From Comamonadaceae bacterium (lineage in GTDB: Bacteria > Pseudomonadota > Gammaproteobacteria > Burkholderiales > Burkholderiaceae), in the NCBI GenBank assembly GCA_947374535.1, contig CANCCJ010000010.1, positions 1 through 54,925 on the forward strand: DNA of 54,925 nucleotides, in the 5' to 3' direction. The notes below the pieces were generated by a model, which ran no database searches, was not told the DNA's origin, and was given only the letters and a program-made list of their open reading frames with translations. This document shows positions 32,414 to 41,549 of this stretch, in pieces; position 1 is the first letter of the stretch, and each line of letters starts with the position of its first letter. A program made the position numbers and the translations under genes.

Positions 32414-33043
32414 ATGTCAAAACTTTATATCGCCCCAGGTGCATGCAGCTTTGCCAGTCATGTGCTGGTCAACGAACTCAAACTCCCCATTGAAATCGTC
32501 GCTGTGTCTCTCACTGACCCACAGGCTGCTCATCGACAAATTTCACCTTTTGGCCGTGTCCCTGCACTCGTTCTAGAGGATGGCAATTTACTCACCGAAA
32601 ACACCGCCATATTGCCCTACCTAGCGGACCTCAGACCAAACACAACTTTGTTTGCGCCCCCCTACACACTTGAGCGAAGTCTCATCCAATCGTGGCTCGG
32701 CTACCTGAGCAGCGAAGTGCATGCAGCAAGTTTTCGTGTCATCAATCGACCTCAGCGTTTTCATGATGATGTCGAACAACATGCCCATATTCAACAAAAA
32801 GGACAGCAGCTTTTGTTGGCGGCTCTACAACCCATCGTGACACACCTGCAGCATCACACCTGGCTGGTGAGCGAACGCTTCACGATTGCAGATATTTACT
32901 TGGGGGTTTTCTTGGGATGGATTCAGTCGCGTAGCAACCTGTTAGAGATCTCGCCCGTGCTAAGCGACTACTTGACGCGCTACAACGAGCGCGAGAGTGT
33001 CAAAGCAACACGCACAATCGAAGCGCTAAATCAAGTTAATTAA
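32414..33043 (+). CDS. Glutathione S-transferase family protein
   Basis: 209-residue GST. The thioredoxin-like N-terminal domain has KLYIAPGACSFASHVLVNELKLPIEIVAVSL, with Cys10/Ser11 at the position typical of beta-class bacterial GSTs, and the glutathione motif FGRVPALVLEDGNLLTENTAILPYLA. The C-terminal helical domain contains FTIADIYLGVFLG. Last gene of the plus-strand unit; a conjugation or thioether-cleavage step after the dioxygenase and quinone reductase is plausible. Its stop overlaps the end of a small minus-strand frame by eight bases. Confidence 0.9.
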   Translation: MSKLYIAPGACSFASHVLVNELKLPIEIVAVSLTDPQAAHRQISPFGRVPALVLEDGNLLTENTAILPYLADLRPNTTLFAPPYTLERSLIQSWLGYLSSEVHAASFRVINRPQRFHDDVEQHAHIQQKGQQLLLAALQPIVTHLQHHTWLVSERFTIADIYLGVFLGWIQSRSNLLEISPVLSDYLTRYNERESVKATRTIEALNQVN

Positions 33044-33170
33044 TCCAAACAAAGTAAATTCCAAAGGAAGCAATAGCCACCATCAATACCATCTGACCAA
33101 CTTCCAGCAAGGTCAGACGGTCATTGGCATTTGATGCCACAGAATGATGAGAATTTGATTCAGATGCCAT
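33036..33170 (-). CDS. Small single-pass membrane protein (44 residues) after the sulfatase
   Basis: ATG-to-TAA frame of 44 codons that overlaps the sulfatase 3' end by 11 bases in another frame and spans the whole space to the GST gene. It starts polar (MASESNSHHSVASNAND), then has a helix of about 18 hydrophobic residues (QMVLMVAIASFGIYFVWI) and ends at Asn. The sequence is balanced in composition and has no stop in an otherwise stop-rich space, which favours a real gene. The overlap suggests translation coupled to the sulfatase. A role in holding sulfatase or transporter at the membrane is speculation. No family is recognised. Confidence 0.5.
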   Translation of the reverse strand: MASESNSHHSVASNANDRLTLLEVGQMVLMVAIASFGIYFVWIN

Positions 33171-34497
33171 GGGTTTCACGCTCGGGTCGATAACGATCTG
33201 CTTGAATATCTGGCGTCAAGCCATGTGTGAATACCTCATCGGTGATGGGTAAGAATTTGGCATTCCAATCATTCCAAAGCTGTTTCAGCCTTTCAAAAAC
33301 AATCGGTTCTTTGTCGCGCAAATTGGCCCGCTCACGCACATCGTCGACCACATCAAACAAAAACTCGTTGTTGTTGATCTTCAAATACTTGTGGTTGCCA
33401 TCGCGCACAGCACGTTGCGCTTGCGCCTTGTAGCGCCAAAACAAGGTTCTGTCGTACGAAGGTTTTTCACCCGTTAGCACAGGCAATATGTTTTCACCAT
33501 CTGGCACATACGGCAAAGTAGGCGATACACCGGCTGCCGCCAACAAAGTGGGCAACCAATCCATGCTGATAGTCACTTGCTCGCTCACTTGAGATTTGAG
33601 TTTGGCGGGCCAACGCAACAGCGTAGGCACACGGAGCCCCCCTTCGAGTAATTCAGTTTTTTGACCTGTGAACGGCCATGTTTTTGCAAATCGCTCCCCT
33701 CCGTTGTCGCTGCTGAACACCACAATCGTGTTGTCATCTAAGCCTTGTGCCTTGAGGGTACGAAGCACTTGCCCCACCGCTGAATCCAACGATCGAACCA
33801 TCTTGGCATAGGTCAACAAATTGCCGCCGTCATAGTGAAAAATGTTTTTCAAATTCTTTGAAACCTCTTCATCCTCCGGCCCCACCCAAGGCCAATGAGG
33901 TGCGGTGAAATGCAGAGACAAAAAGAATGGTTTGTCTTTGCTTTGTGACTTGATCCAAGAGCTGGCCTCATCTGCCAAAAGCTGTGTGAAATAGCCCACT
34001 CGCTCGACAGGCACTTCACCCTCATACAAATCACGCGGTACGGCCTCACCCACGCCCGGCTTGTGCGTGAAGTAGTCAATGGCACCGCCATAGTTGCCAA
34101 AAAACTTGTCATAGCCACTTTTCAAAGGGCCAAAGTTTGGCAGGCTCCCCAAGTGCCATTTGCCAATCAATGCTGTGGCATACCCGTTATCACGTAACAC
34201 CGAAGGGAGAGTTGGGTGCTCGGGAGGCAAGCCATGCACATGCGCTTGACGCACGAGCGGTTCTTCCAAACCACCTCTGAAATGGTATTGATAGCGTCCA
34301 GTGATCAGCGCAAAACGCGTTGCCGAGCACACCGCCGAATTGGCATAGGCTTGCGTGAAACGCACCCCCTCTGCCGCCATGCGGTCTAAGTGCGGTGTTT
34401 CAAAATCAGTTTGTCCGTACACACTCAGGTCTGCCCACCCCAAGTCATCGGCCAACACAAACACAATATTGGGGCGCTTCAAATCGGTCATGCTCAT
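33160..34497 (-). CDS. Type I sulfatase (arylsulfatase-like)
   Basis: 445-residue alkaline-phosphatase-fold sulfatase. Metal motif VLADDLGWADLS near residue 14-25, the formylglycine motif C57-S-A-T-R61 (variant C-x-A-x-R in place of the common C-x-P-x-R), GKWHLG near 114, and SSDNGGE with calcium ligands are visible. There is no signal peptide, so the enzyme is cytosolic and works on sulfate esters imported by the adjoining transporter. It overlaps the binding-protein gene by four bases (ATGA) and the small membrane frame by 11. Formylglycine-generating or anaerobic maturase is not in this window. Confidence 0.9.
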   Translation of the reverse strand: MSMTDLKRPNIVFVLADDLGWADLSVYGQTDFETPHLDRMAAEGVRFTQAYANSAVCSATRFALITGRYQYHFRGGLEEPLVRQAHVHGLPPEHPTLPSVLRDNGYATALIGKWHLGSLPNFGPLKSGYDKFFGNYGGAIDYFTHKPGVGEAVPRDLYEGEVPVERVGYFTQLLADEASSWIKSQSKDKPFFLSLHFTAPHWPWVGPEDEEVSKNLKNIFHYDGGNLLTYAKMVRSLDSAVGQVLRTLKAQGLDDNTIVVFSSDNGGERFAKTWPFTGQKTELLEGGLRVPTLLRWPAKLKSQVSEQVTISMDWLPTLLAAAGVSPTLPYVPDGENILPVLTGEKPSYDRTLFWRYKAQAQRAVRDGNHKYLKINNNEFLFDVVDDVRERANLRDKEPIVFERLKQLWNDWNAKFLPITDEVFTHGLTPDIQADRYRPERETHGI

Positions 34498-35591
34498 TTG
34501 CCTTTCGATTTGGCTTTGCCTTTGGCATCTAACTCGACCCAGTACTTTTCTAGCTTGAGCTCTTTGAGTGCTTGCTGCACAAAGCTGGCGTCAAACCACT
34601 CATTCACGTTGTAGCCTTGGCGAATCAAGCCCAGCTTGAGACCTTCATCCACCACGCGTTGGTAGTCGGCAATTAAGTCATCGTCGATCAAGGGGGAGAA
34701 GCGAGATTTCAACGCCTCCCCCTCATATTCAGCACGCAGCGACACCTCTGGATGACCGCTGTTTTCAACCGCCAATTTGATAAAAGCTTCTCGGTTTTTT
34801 TCTTCCGAACTCCAATGCGCTGCACGAACAAGCTGCTTGACCACACGCGCTGTGATGGCGGGGTATTTGGTGATGAAATCCTCGGTAGCCAAAAATCCAG
34901 CATCAATTTTGAATTCAGGACCACGCCCCTTGGTGCTGAGTGGAATGTTGACGCCTTTGTCTTTGAGCAAGAACAAATCAGAGCCGCCAAATGTGGCATC
35001 AATCTCTTTGGCCACCAAAGCCGCCTTAGAGCTCGGCCAATCGAGGTTGATGAGCTTGACATCTTTTTCTGTCAAACCAGCCGAAGCCAACAAATGGTCA
35101 AACGGTCTCTGGTATGCCGTGCCTTTGAGAACCGAAATTTTCAAACCCTTCAAATCAGCGGCTGTTTTCACCTCAACGCCAGGTGCCGTGGCCAAATAGC
35201 TGTTGGTGCCACGTGCTGTGGGAAATATGAACTTCGATGGCAGCCCGCGTGCTTTGCCAATCACAGACGCCAAATCGCCCAAGTAAAAGAAGTCCAACTG
35301 TTTGGCTGATACCGCTTCGTGCACAGCAGGGCCAGCACCACGGAAGAACACCCACTCCACTTTGATGCCATCTTTTGCAAACTCTTGCTCTAACCATTTT
35401 TGGTGTTGCACCACGGAGGCTGCGCCTGTTCCAGTGGCCGATTTACCGCCCACACCCAACTCGGGCGATCCGATACGAATCACAGAGGGCACATCAGCAG
35501 CACGAACTGGCAGTGCATAAAAGCTGCCCACCATCGCAGCCAATAAGCTCGCAGACAGGAGGCGGCGCTTCATCAAATTCACACGAGACAT
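34494..35591 (-). CDS. Sulfate-ester/sulfonate-type ABC transporter binding protein
   Basis: 365-residue periplasmic protein. Signal region RRLLSASLLAAMVGSFYALPVRAAD with likely cleavage after VRA, then IRIGSPELGVGG, FFRGAGPAVHEAVSAKQLDFFYLGDLA and LKGTAYQRPFDHLLASAGL. AAAGG precedes the ATG. It belongs with the ATPase and two permeases upstream and the sulfatase downstream in one operon, like the atsRBC-atsA arrangement of sulfate-ester users. Paralogue of 27854-28912. Ligand likely a sulfate ester because the partner enzyme is a sulfatase. Confidence 0.9.
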   Translation of the reverse strand: MSRVNLMKRRLLSASLLAAMVGSFYALPVRAADVPSVIRIGSPELGVGGKSATGTGAASVVQHQKWLEQEFAKDGIKVEWVFFRGAGPAVHEAVSAKQLDFFYLGDLASVIGKARGLPSKFIFPTARGTNSYLATAPGVEVKTAADLKGLKISVLKGTAYQRPFDHLLASAGLTEKDVKLINLDWPSSKAALVAKEIDATFGGSDLFLLKDKGVNIPLSTKGRGPEFKIDAGFLATEDFITKYPAITARVVKQLVRAAHWSSEEKNREAFIKLAVENSGHPEVSLRAEYEGEALKSRFSPLIDDDLIADYQRVVDEGLKLGLIRQGYNVNEWFDASFVQQALKELKLEKYWVELDAKGKAKSKGK

Positions 35592-35615
35592 TCATTACCT
35601 TTCAAAAAAAATCAC

Positions 35616-36452
35616 TCAGACAGCAAATTGCCATGCATCAATCGGGATATGGGCTGGCACAAAGTCGTGCGCGAATGTGGGTGAGGTGTCGCCTGCGTCC
35701 AAGTTCGCAAATTCAGCCAAGACCGATTCTTTGATTCGCACAAAAGCCAATTGACTACGGTCTCTTGGGTGTGGCAATTCAATCGGGATGTTTTGCCGAA
35801 CGCGACCGGGACGAGGCTCCATGACCACCACACGATCACCCAGATACACCGCTTCTTCGACATCGTGGGTCACCAAGATCATGGTGATGCCCTCGCTTTG
35901 CCAAATTCGTTTCAGCTCATCTTGCAAATGGGCACGCGTCAACGCATCTAGCGCCCCAAAAGGCTCATCCAGCAGCAAAATTTCAGGTCGATTCACCAAC
36001 GCACGTGCAATGGCCACACGTTGAGACATGCCTCCAGAAAGTTGATGCGGGTAGGCCGTTTCAAACCCTTCCAATCCGACTAGCGCGATGTGTTCACGCA
36101 CTGCTTGGCGGCGCAACCCCTCGGTCAAGTCTGAATTCAACAAACCGACACCAATGTTTTGCTCCACCGTGAGCCAGGGAAACAGTCGATGCTCTTGAAA
36201 CACAATGCCGCGATTCAAGCTTGTGCCGGCAATGCGTTGGCCATCCAATTCAATGGCACCTTCATAGCCTTCTTCTAAGCCAATGATCAAGCGCAACAGT
36301 GTGGACTTGCCACAACCGCTGCTGCCAACAATGCTGACAAACTCACCAGGCTCAATTTGTAAGTTGATGTCTTCCAACACCGAAAGGTCTTGGCCTTTGA
36401 CCTTGTATTTTTTGTAAAGGCGATGAATGCCCAATGTACCTGTGTGTGCCAT
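35616..36452 (-). CDS. ABC transporter ATP-binding protein (SsuB/TauB/AtsC type)
   Basis: 278-residue ATPase. Walker [17 protein letters not shown]-loop [12 protein letters not shown], signature [15 protein letters not shown], Walker [13 protein letters not shown] and H-loop [16 protein letters not shown] are intact. Start at [13 protein letters not shown] keeps an eight-base gap to the permease; a frame 13 codons longer overlaps the permease and adds no conserved residues. It energises the two permeases upstream for sulfate-ester or sulfonate import. Confidence 0.92.
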   Translation of the reverse strand: MAHTGTLGIHRLYKKYKVKGQDLSVLEDINLQIEPGEFVSIVGSSGCGKSTLLRLIIGLEEGYEGAIELDGQRIAGTSLNRGIVFQEHRLFPWLTVEQNIGVGLLNSDLTEGLRRQAVREHIALVGLEGFETAYPHQLSGGMSQRVAIARALVNRPEILLLDEPFGALDALTRAHLQDELKRIWQSEGITMILVTHDVEEAVYLGDRVVVMEPRPGRVRQNIPIELPHPRDRSQLAFVRIKESVLAEFANLDAGDTSPTFAHDFVPAHIPIDAWQFAV

Positions 36453-36460
36453 GTGTACTC

Positions 36461-37276
36461 TCAATAACGTGCGATGGTTTGTTGGCGCCAAGCCAAAACA
36501 TGGCGTTCCAAAATCGACAAGGAATAGTTCAGCAAGAAACCGATGCTTCCAATCACCAGTACGCCAAACAACACCAAGTCCATCAGAAAGTGTTCGCGTC
36601 CTTCGATCAAGGTGTTGCCGATTCCTTTGCCTGAAGACATCAAATACTCAGCGCCTAAAGTCGCCAGCCAGGTGTAAATCAGCGACAAATGAATGCCCGT
36701 CAGCACAGAGGGCGCCGCAGAAGGAAAAACCACCCGCAACCACAACTGAGTCGGGATATAGGCAAAGACACGTGCCACCTCAATGGACTCACGCGGCACA
36801 CTGCGAAACCCCTCAAAGGTGTTGAGCACGACCGGGAAAAATGCAGCCAAAGCAATGAAGGCAATCTTGGATTCATCACCCACGCCAAACCACATTGACA
36901 ACAGAGGAATCCATGCGAACAGTGAAATTTGTTTGAACGTATGAAAACTGGGAGCAATCAACTTTTCAAACAAGCGAGATAAACCCAAAAGCGAACCCAA
37001 TAAAAATCCTGCAGAGCTGCCCCACGCAAATCCATACGCACCGCGATGCAAGCTTGCCAACAAAGCCTCACTCAAATGACCACTCAAGACCTGTTCAACA
37101 GCACGGTCCCAAACGGCGATGGGTGATACCAAAATGGGCGAGCTGGTCCACTTCCATGCGACCGCTGCCCACCACACGAGCAACAACACCACAGGCAACA
37201 CCCATCCACGCAAAGCCAGCGCTACAGATGCCATGTTGGTTTTTTTCAATAAAGACTGAGACATCCTCAAACTCAC
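36461..37276 (-). CDS. ABC transporter permease (SsuC/TauC type)
   Basis: 271-residue permease with about six helices. [22 protein letters not shown] and the EAA loop region [46 protein letters not shown] are typical of sulfonate/nitrate/taurine importers. It starts with GTG overlapping the TGA of the upstream permease; an ATG four codons inside is a possible alternative. Pair with the next gene to form a heterodimeric channel. Confidence 0.9.
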   Translation of the reverse strand: MSLRMSQSLLKKTNMASVALALRGWVLPVVLLLVWWAAVAWKWTSSPILVSPIAVWDRAVEQVLSGHLSEALLASLHRGAYGFAWGSSAGFLLGSLLGLSRLFEKLIAPSFHTFKQISLFAWIPLLSMWFGVGDESKIAFIALAAFFPVVLNTFEGFRSVPRESIEVARVFAYIPTQLWLRVVFPSAAPSVLTGIHLSLIYTWLATLGAEYLMSSGKGIGNTLIEGREHFLMDLVLFGVLVIGSIGFLLNYSLSILERHVLAWRQQTIARY

Positions 37277-38073
37277 AGACCTGCTTTACGCCAACGCAGC
37301 AAATAAGCCTCAGAAGCGCTCAATGCTTTGTCAATCAAATAACCCAAGACGCCCACCACCACCACAGCTGCGAGAACAATGTCTAGCTGAAATAGCTGGC
37401 GACCATAGACAATCAAAAAACCAATTCCTTCGGAAGATGCCAACAGCTCAACCACCACCAAAGCCAACCATGCGTGGGTGAATCCGTAGCGAAACCCGTT
37501 CCAAATTTGAGGCGTCGCAGAAGGCAACACCACGTGCGTGAGCAATTGGCGACGCGTGAATCGAAACACTTTCGCCACTTCAACGTATTGATTGGCCACG
37601 GCTTGAATGCCTTGGCAGGTATTGACCGCCACGGGGACCATGGCCGCTTTGGCGATCAACAAAATTTTCAAAGCCTCATCAATCCCTACCAACAACATCA
37701 GCAATGGCAACCAACCAATCACTGGCACTTGACTGAATGCTTTGAACGATGGATAGACGTACGCATTGAAGGTGGGAGATAGTCCTAAGCCAACCCCGAG
37801 CAAAAAACCAAGTGATCCACCCACCCAAAAGCCATAGAACACACGCTGCGCACTGATTTGCAAATGCCCCCACAACTCGCCAGACAAGCTCAACTCAACC
37901 AAGGTGTCCCACACATGGCCAGGTGCTGGTAACACTTGATCTGGCACCCACTCATACACATGAGAGGCTTGCCAAAGCAGTAAAAGAACCAGTGGGAACA
38001 CCCATGCCAACAAGGCATCGGCGACAACACTTTGCCAGTGCGCGGTATCACGCCAAATACGGAATTCACTCAA
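37273..38073 (-). CDS. ABC transporter permease (SsuC/TauC type)
   Basis: 266-residue permease, first gene of the sulfatase operon. Helix VFPLVLLLLWQASHVYEWVPDQVLPAPGHVW and loop VAKVFRFTRRQLLTHVVLPSATPQIWNGFRYGFTHAWLALVVVELLASSEGIG are family marks. The start is a TTG without a strong ribosome site; no ATG or GTG is in frame just upstream. Having two different permease genes, in place of one homodimeric SsuC, is a feature of sulfate-ester or taurine-like variants. Promoter should lie between 38074 and the hairpin at 38195. Confidence 0.9.
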   Translation of the reverse strand: MSEFRIWRDTAHWQSVVADALLAWVFPLVLLLLWQASHVYEWVPDQVLPAPGHVWDTLVELSLSGELWGHLQISAQRVFYGFWVGGSLGFLLGVGLGLSPTFNAYVYPSFKAFSQVPVIGWLPLLMLLVGIDEALKILLIAKAAMVPVAVNTCQGIQAVANQYVEVAKVFRFTRRQLLTHVVLPSATPQIWNGFRYGFTHAWLALVVVELLASSEGIGFLIVYGRQLFQLDIVLAAVVVVGVLGYLIDKALSASEAYLLRWRKAGL

Positions 38074-38194
38074 AACACGTCTTTCAACACCAGAAAACCA
38101 GCGACTCTACGGACTTCGTCACTGCCTGTGAACGACGAAAATCAGATATCGATCTACACCCATGTTTGAGCTATATGCTCATACGCACCAGGCA

Positions 38195-38224
38195 TAAAAA
38201 AGCCTGCGTGCCAAGCACGCAGGC
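38195..38224 (-). terminator. Terminator after tauD
   Basis: Perfect 10-bp arms GCCTGCGTGC / GCACGCAGGC around CAA; on the minus strand they are followed by six T. It closes the long minus-strand run that ends with the dioxygenase gene. Confidence 0.92.
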
Positions 38225-38242
38225 CAAACATGAACCAACCTT

Positions 38243-39112
38243 TTAGAAAGCTTGATCTGCGGTGAATGTGATGCGATGCAACTTGCGATGACTCGGAAAA
38301 TAGTCACCCACGGCATAGTGCTGGGTTGAACGGTTGTCCCACACAGCCAACGTGTTTTCTTTCCAACGTAGACGTGCTTGAAATTCGGGGACAGTGGCTA
38401 AAGCAAACAGCTGAGTCAGCAAGGCATCGCTTTGAACGCGTGACAGCCCCTTGATATGGCTGGTGAACGTTGGATTGACGTACACAATTTTCTTGCCCGT
38501 GATCGGATGAACACGAATCACTGGATGTTCAACGGGAGGGTATTTGGCGCGGGCTTGCTGCAACTGCTCTTGACCGTGGTCCTTGCTCAAGAGGTATTCC
38601 GTCCAACGGCTGATCTCCCAGGTGTGCACGGCTGTCAGCGTTTCGAGATACGCCTGAAACTCTGGCGTCAACGACTCATAAGCAGCTGTTTGACTCGACC
38701 AAATCGTGTCGCCACCAGAAGGCGGCAAGATTTGCGCATACAAACTTGTACCGATGGGTGGGTTGTCACGCCAAGTGATGTCCGCATGCCAATTGTTGGC
38801 CGCCGAAGGACGCTGCGCCGTGCTTTCAACGATTTCAATTTCGGGATGGCCGTCTACCCGGGGGAAGAAAGCCTTGACCTCATTGACGTGCCCAAAAATG
38901 CGCGTGAACGCCACCTGCTGATCAGGCGTGATTTTTTGATCTTCAAAAAACAACACCTGAAACTGTGCCAGCGCTGCTTTCAATTCAGATTGCGCCAACT
39001 CATCCAAGGGTTTCGACACATCCAATCCGTGGACATAAGCACCAATCTTTGGTGTGTAGGGCAGCGCCACAAAGCGCGTGAATGTATTGGGCAAGTCATT
39101 CAATCGGGTCAT
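38243..39112 (-). CDS. tauD: Taurine dioxygenase family protein
   Basis: 289-residue Fe(II)/2-oxoglutarate dioxygenase, normal TauD length. Ligands: His109 and Asp111 in NNWHADITWRD, His265 in VWDNRSTQHYAVGDY, Arg in HRKLHRITF (276-280). PPIGTSLYAQILPPSGGDTIW and GLDVSKPLDE are typical of TauD and of alkylsulfatase AtsK. It releases sulfite (from taurine) or sulfate (from alkyl sulfates). It is the last gene of the long ssu run, 115 bases behind the CysB-type regulator, and ends at a strong terminator. ATCGATATGC lies upstream at 39193. Confidence 0.9.
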   Translation of the reverse strand: MTRLNDLPNTFTRFVALPYTPKIGAYVHGLDVSKPLDELAQSELKAALAQFQVLFFEDQKITPDQQVAFTRIFGHVNEVKAFFPRVDGHPEIEIVESTAQRPSAANNWHADITWRDNPPIGTSLYAQILPPSGGDTIWSSQTAAYESLTPEFQAYLETLTAVHTWEISRWTEYLLSKDHGQEQLQQARAKYPPVEHPVIRVHPITGKKIVYVNPTFTSHIKGLSRVQSDALLTQLFALATVPEFQARLRWKENTLAVWDNRSTQHYAVGDYFPSHRKLHRITFTADQAF

Positions 39113-39227
39113 CTCAAATTCCTTTCTATGTGATGCAGAGATGAATCAACGATAGGCAACTTCATTACTCGGGTCAAAGAAGAATTTCGCGCATCGATAT
39201 GCGAACTTTCCAAGAATCTAGGAATGG

Positions 39228-40172
39228 CTAGTCTTCGACAATGGCTTCAGAGTTTTGCAAAGCCTCTTCAACCACAGCACGTGTCAGAGTTGGCACAAAA
39301 GTTTCGATGAAGCTGTAAGCAAAGCCTCTGAGCCAAGTGCCACGTCGAATGGCCAAGCGCGTTTGGTTGACCTCAAACAAATGACGGCCATCCAAGATGC
39401 GAAGGTTCTGGTCACGCTCTTCGTCCAAAGCCACAGATGCAATGATGCCCACCCCCATGCCCAGCTCGACATAGGTTTTGATCACATCGGCATCCATCGC
39501 CGTGAGCACCACATCTGGGTGCAGCCCTTCGTTCAGAAACGCTTCGTCAATGTGTGAACGACCTGTATAGCCTTGCTCATACGTGATGATGGGGTAACGC
39601 GCCAACTGTGCCAGCGTGATCGGCCCGTTGACCTCCAACAAGGGATGACCTGGTGGCACCACCACATTGTGAGTCCACCGATAGCATGGCAATGTCACCA
39701 ACTGCGGGTAGGTCGCCAAGGCCTCGGTAGCCACAGCAATGTCTACCTCGCCACTAAGCAACATTTCTGCCACTTGCTTAGGAGAGCCTTGATGCAAGTG
39801 CAAGCTCACCTTAGGAAACAACACACGAAAATCTCGCACCACATGTGGCAATGCATAGCGCGCTTGCGAATGCGTGGCCGCCACCGTCAACCGCCCCTCT
39901 TGCTTAGATGAAAACTCACCGCCCACACGTTTGATGTTTTCTAAGTCAATCAAAATGCGCTCGACAAATGGCAAGAGCGATTGACCCGGAGGGGTCAACC
40001 CTGTGAGGCGCTTGCCACTGCGGCCAAAAATGTCAAACCCAATTTCTTCCTCTAACTCTCTAATTTGACGGCTGACACCAGGCTGTGAGGTGTATAGCTT
40101 GGCAGCCACCTCGGTCAAGTTAAAGCCGTTGCGAACCGTCTCGCGCACGGCACGAAGCTGCTGAATGTTCAT
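39228..40172 (-). CDS. CysB-type LysR transcriptional regulator
   Basis: 314-residue LysR regulator of the CysB/Cbl/SsuR branch. N-terminal MNIQQLRAVRETVRNGFNLTEVAAKLYTSQPGVSRQIRELEEEIG is the CysB winged helix; GRSGKRLTGLTPPGQ follows. The effector domain has TLPCYRWTHNVVVPPGHPLLE and YELGMGVGII-like TYVELGMGVGIIASVAL. CysB-type proteins sense O-acetylserine, sulfate or adenosine phosphosulfate and switch on sulfur scavenging. It overlaps the monooxygenase gene by four bases, so it is part of the operon it probably controls. Which of the window's promoters it uses is not known. Confidence 0.92.
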   Translation of the reverse strand: MNIQQLRAVRETVRNGFNLTEVAAKLYTSQPGVSRQIRELEEEIGFDIFGRSGKRLTGLTPPGQSLLPFVERILIDLENIKRVGGEFSSKQEGRLTVAATHSQARYALPHVVRDFRVLFPKVSLHLHQGSPKQVAEMLLSGEVDIAVATEALATYPQLVTLPCYRWTHNVVVPPGHPLLEVNGPITLAQLARYPIITYEQGYTGRSHIDEAFLNEGLHPDVVLTAMDADVIKTYVELGMGVGIIASVALDEERDQNLRILDGRHLFEVNQTRLAIRRGTWLRGFAYSFIETFVPTLTRAVVEEALQNSEAIVED

Positions 40173-41515
40173 TTACCCGCCTTTGCTTGCGGATGCGCAG
40201 GACGCGACAAGCCCAAGTGATCGCGTAGGGTTCGACCTTCGTACGCTGTACGAAACAGTCCACGACGTTGCAGCTCAGGAATCACCAACTCAGCAAAGTC
40301 TTTCAAACCATGCGGGAAAGTAGGCGACAAAATATTGAAGCCATCCGCAGCGCCCGTGGTAAACCAATGCTCCAGCTCATCCGCGATTGAATCCGGCGTT
40401 CCCACCAAAGTCCAATGACCACGCCCTGTGGCCACACGTTTGTAGAGTTCACGGATGCTCAAGTTTTCACGTTGAGCCAGTTTGTTAAACAATTCATGTC
40501 GACTCTTCCATCCTTCGCCAACGGGCAGGTCCACTGGAAATGGCCCATCAATGGGATAGCCCGACAAATCCACGTTACCTAAAAACCCAGACAACAAACC
40601 CACGCCCAACACAGGGTCGATCAGGTCTTGCAACTGTTCAAATTTTTCTTGCGCTTCTGCCTGGGTTCTTCCCACAAAAGGTGAGATGCCTGGCATGATT
40701 TTCAAATCGTTTTCGCTGCGACCCCAGTGCGGCAAGCGTGACTTCAAAGAGGTGTAGAACGCACGCGCATCCTCCACCGTTTGCTGGGCCGTGAAGACCA
40801 CTTCTGCGGTGGCAGCAGCCAAATCTTGACCGTCATTGGATGAGCCAGCTTGCACCAGCACGGGGTAGCCCTGTGGTGCGCGAGGCGCTTGCAAAGACCC
40901 GCTGACCCGGAATTTCTCACCCTGGTGATCGATACGATGCAACTTGGCAGAATCAAAAAATCGGTTATGCGCTTGGTCATGCACAAAGGCATCGTCTTCC
41001 CACGAGTCCCACAGGTCTTTGACGACCTTCACATACTCATGTGCAATTTTGTAACGTTGTGCATGCTCAATCTGATGAGGCAAGCCAAACGCTTTGGCTT
41101 CAAACTCGCTGCCAGAGGTCACCAAATTCCAACCGCTTCGCCCACCACTGAGGTGATCCAACGTCGCAAACTTGCGTGCCAAGTGATACGGTGGCAAATA
41201 CGTGGTGGACACCGTAGCCACCAAGCCAATGCGTTCAGTGACGCCAGCCAGCGCGGTTTGCAGCAAGATGGGGTCATACACATAGGGCAAAGCATTACGG
41301 GCGAGCAAGTCAGCAGGCCCATCACTCATCCCTACGTTGTCTGCAAAAAATATGGCGTCAAATTTGGCTGACTCAGCCAATTTCGCCCATTCTTTCAAAG
41401 TTTGAATATCGGTGTAATCCTTGGGATTGACCGATGGGTGTCGCCAAGCCGCTAAGTGGTGGCCTGCGCCAAAAAAGAAAGCACCCAGGTGAAGTTGTTT
41501 TTTTATTGTTGTCAT
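40169..41515 (-). CDS. LLM-class flavin-dependent monooxygenase, NtaA/SnaA/DszA type
   Basis: 448-residue FMNH2-dependent monooxygenase, close relative of 28930-30270: KKQLHLGAFFFGAGHHLAAWRHP, FDAIFFADNVGMSDGPA, GGRSGWNLVTSGSEFEAKAFG, QAGSSNDGQDLAAATAEVVF and LRDHLGLSRP. Start is taken at MTTIKK; a frame about 106 codons longer runs across the TOBE gene and has a composition unlike any protein. It ends in the LysR start (ATGA). Such enzymes desulfonate or oxidise sulfones in sulfur starvation; FMNH2 would come from SsuE in the same run. Confidence 0.9.
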   Translation of the reverse strand: MTTIKKQLHLGAFFFGAGHHLAAWRHPSVNPKDYTDIQTLKEWAKLAESAKFDAIFFADNVGMSDGPADLLARNALPYVYDPILLQTALAGVTERIGLVATVSTTYLPPYHLARKFATLDHLSGGRSGWNLVTSGSEFEAKAFGLPHQIEHAQRYKIAHEYVKVVKDLWDSWEDDAFVHDQAHNRFFDSAKLHRIDHQGEKFRVSGSLQAPRAPQGYPVLVQAGSSNDGQDLAAATAEVVFTAQQTVEDARAFYTSLKSRLPHWGRSENDLKIMPGISPFVGRTQAEAQEKFEQLQDLIDPVLGVGLLSGFLGNVDLSGYPIDGPFPVDLPVGEGWKSRHELFNKLAQRENLSIRELYKRVATGRGHWTLVGTPDSIADELEHWFTTGAADGFNILSPTFPHGLKDFAELVIPELQRRGLFRTAYEGRTLRDHLGLSRPAHPQAKAGK

Positions 41516-41549
41516 ATGCATCGACGCTGAGCGCTCTCCGTGACACCGA

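Noticed and set aside
34752..35309. 185-codon plus-strand frame antisense to the binding protein at 34494
   Set aside because: Shadow frame; the minus-strand protein has clear signal peptide and family motifs.
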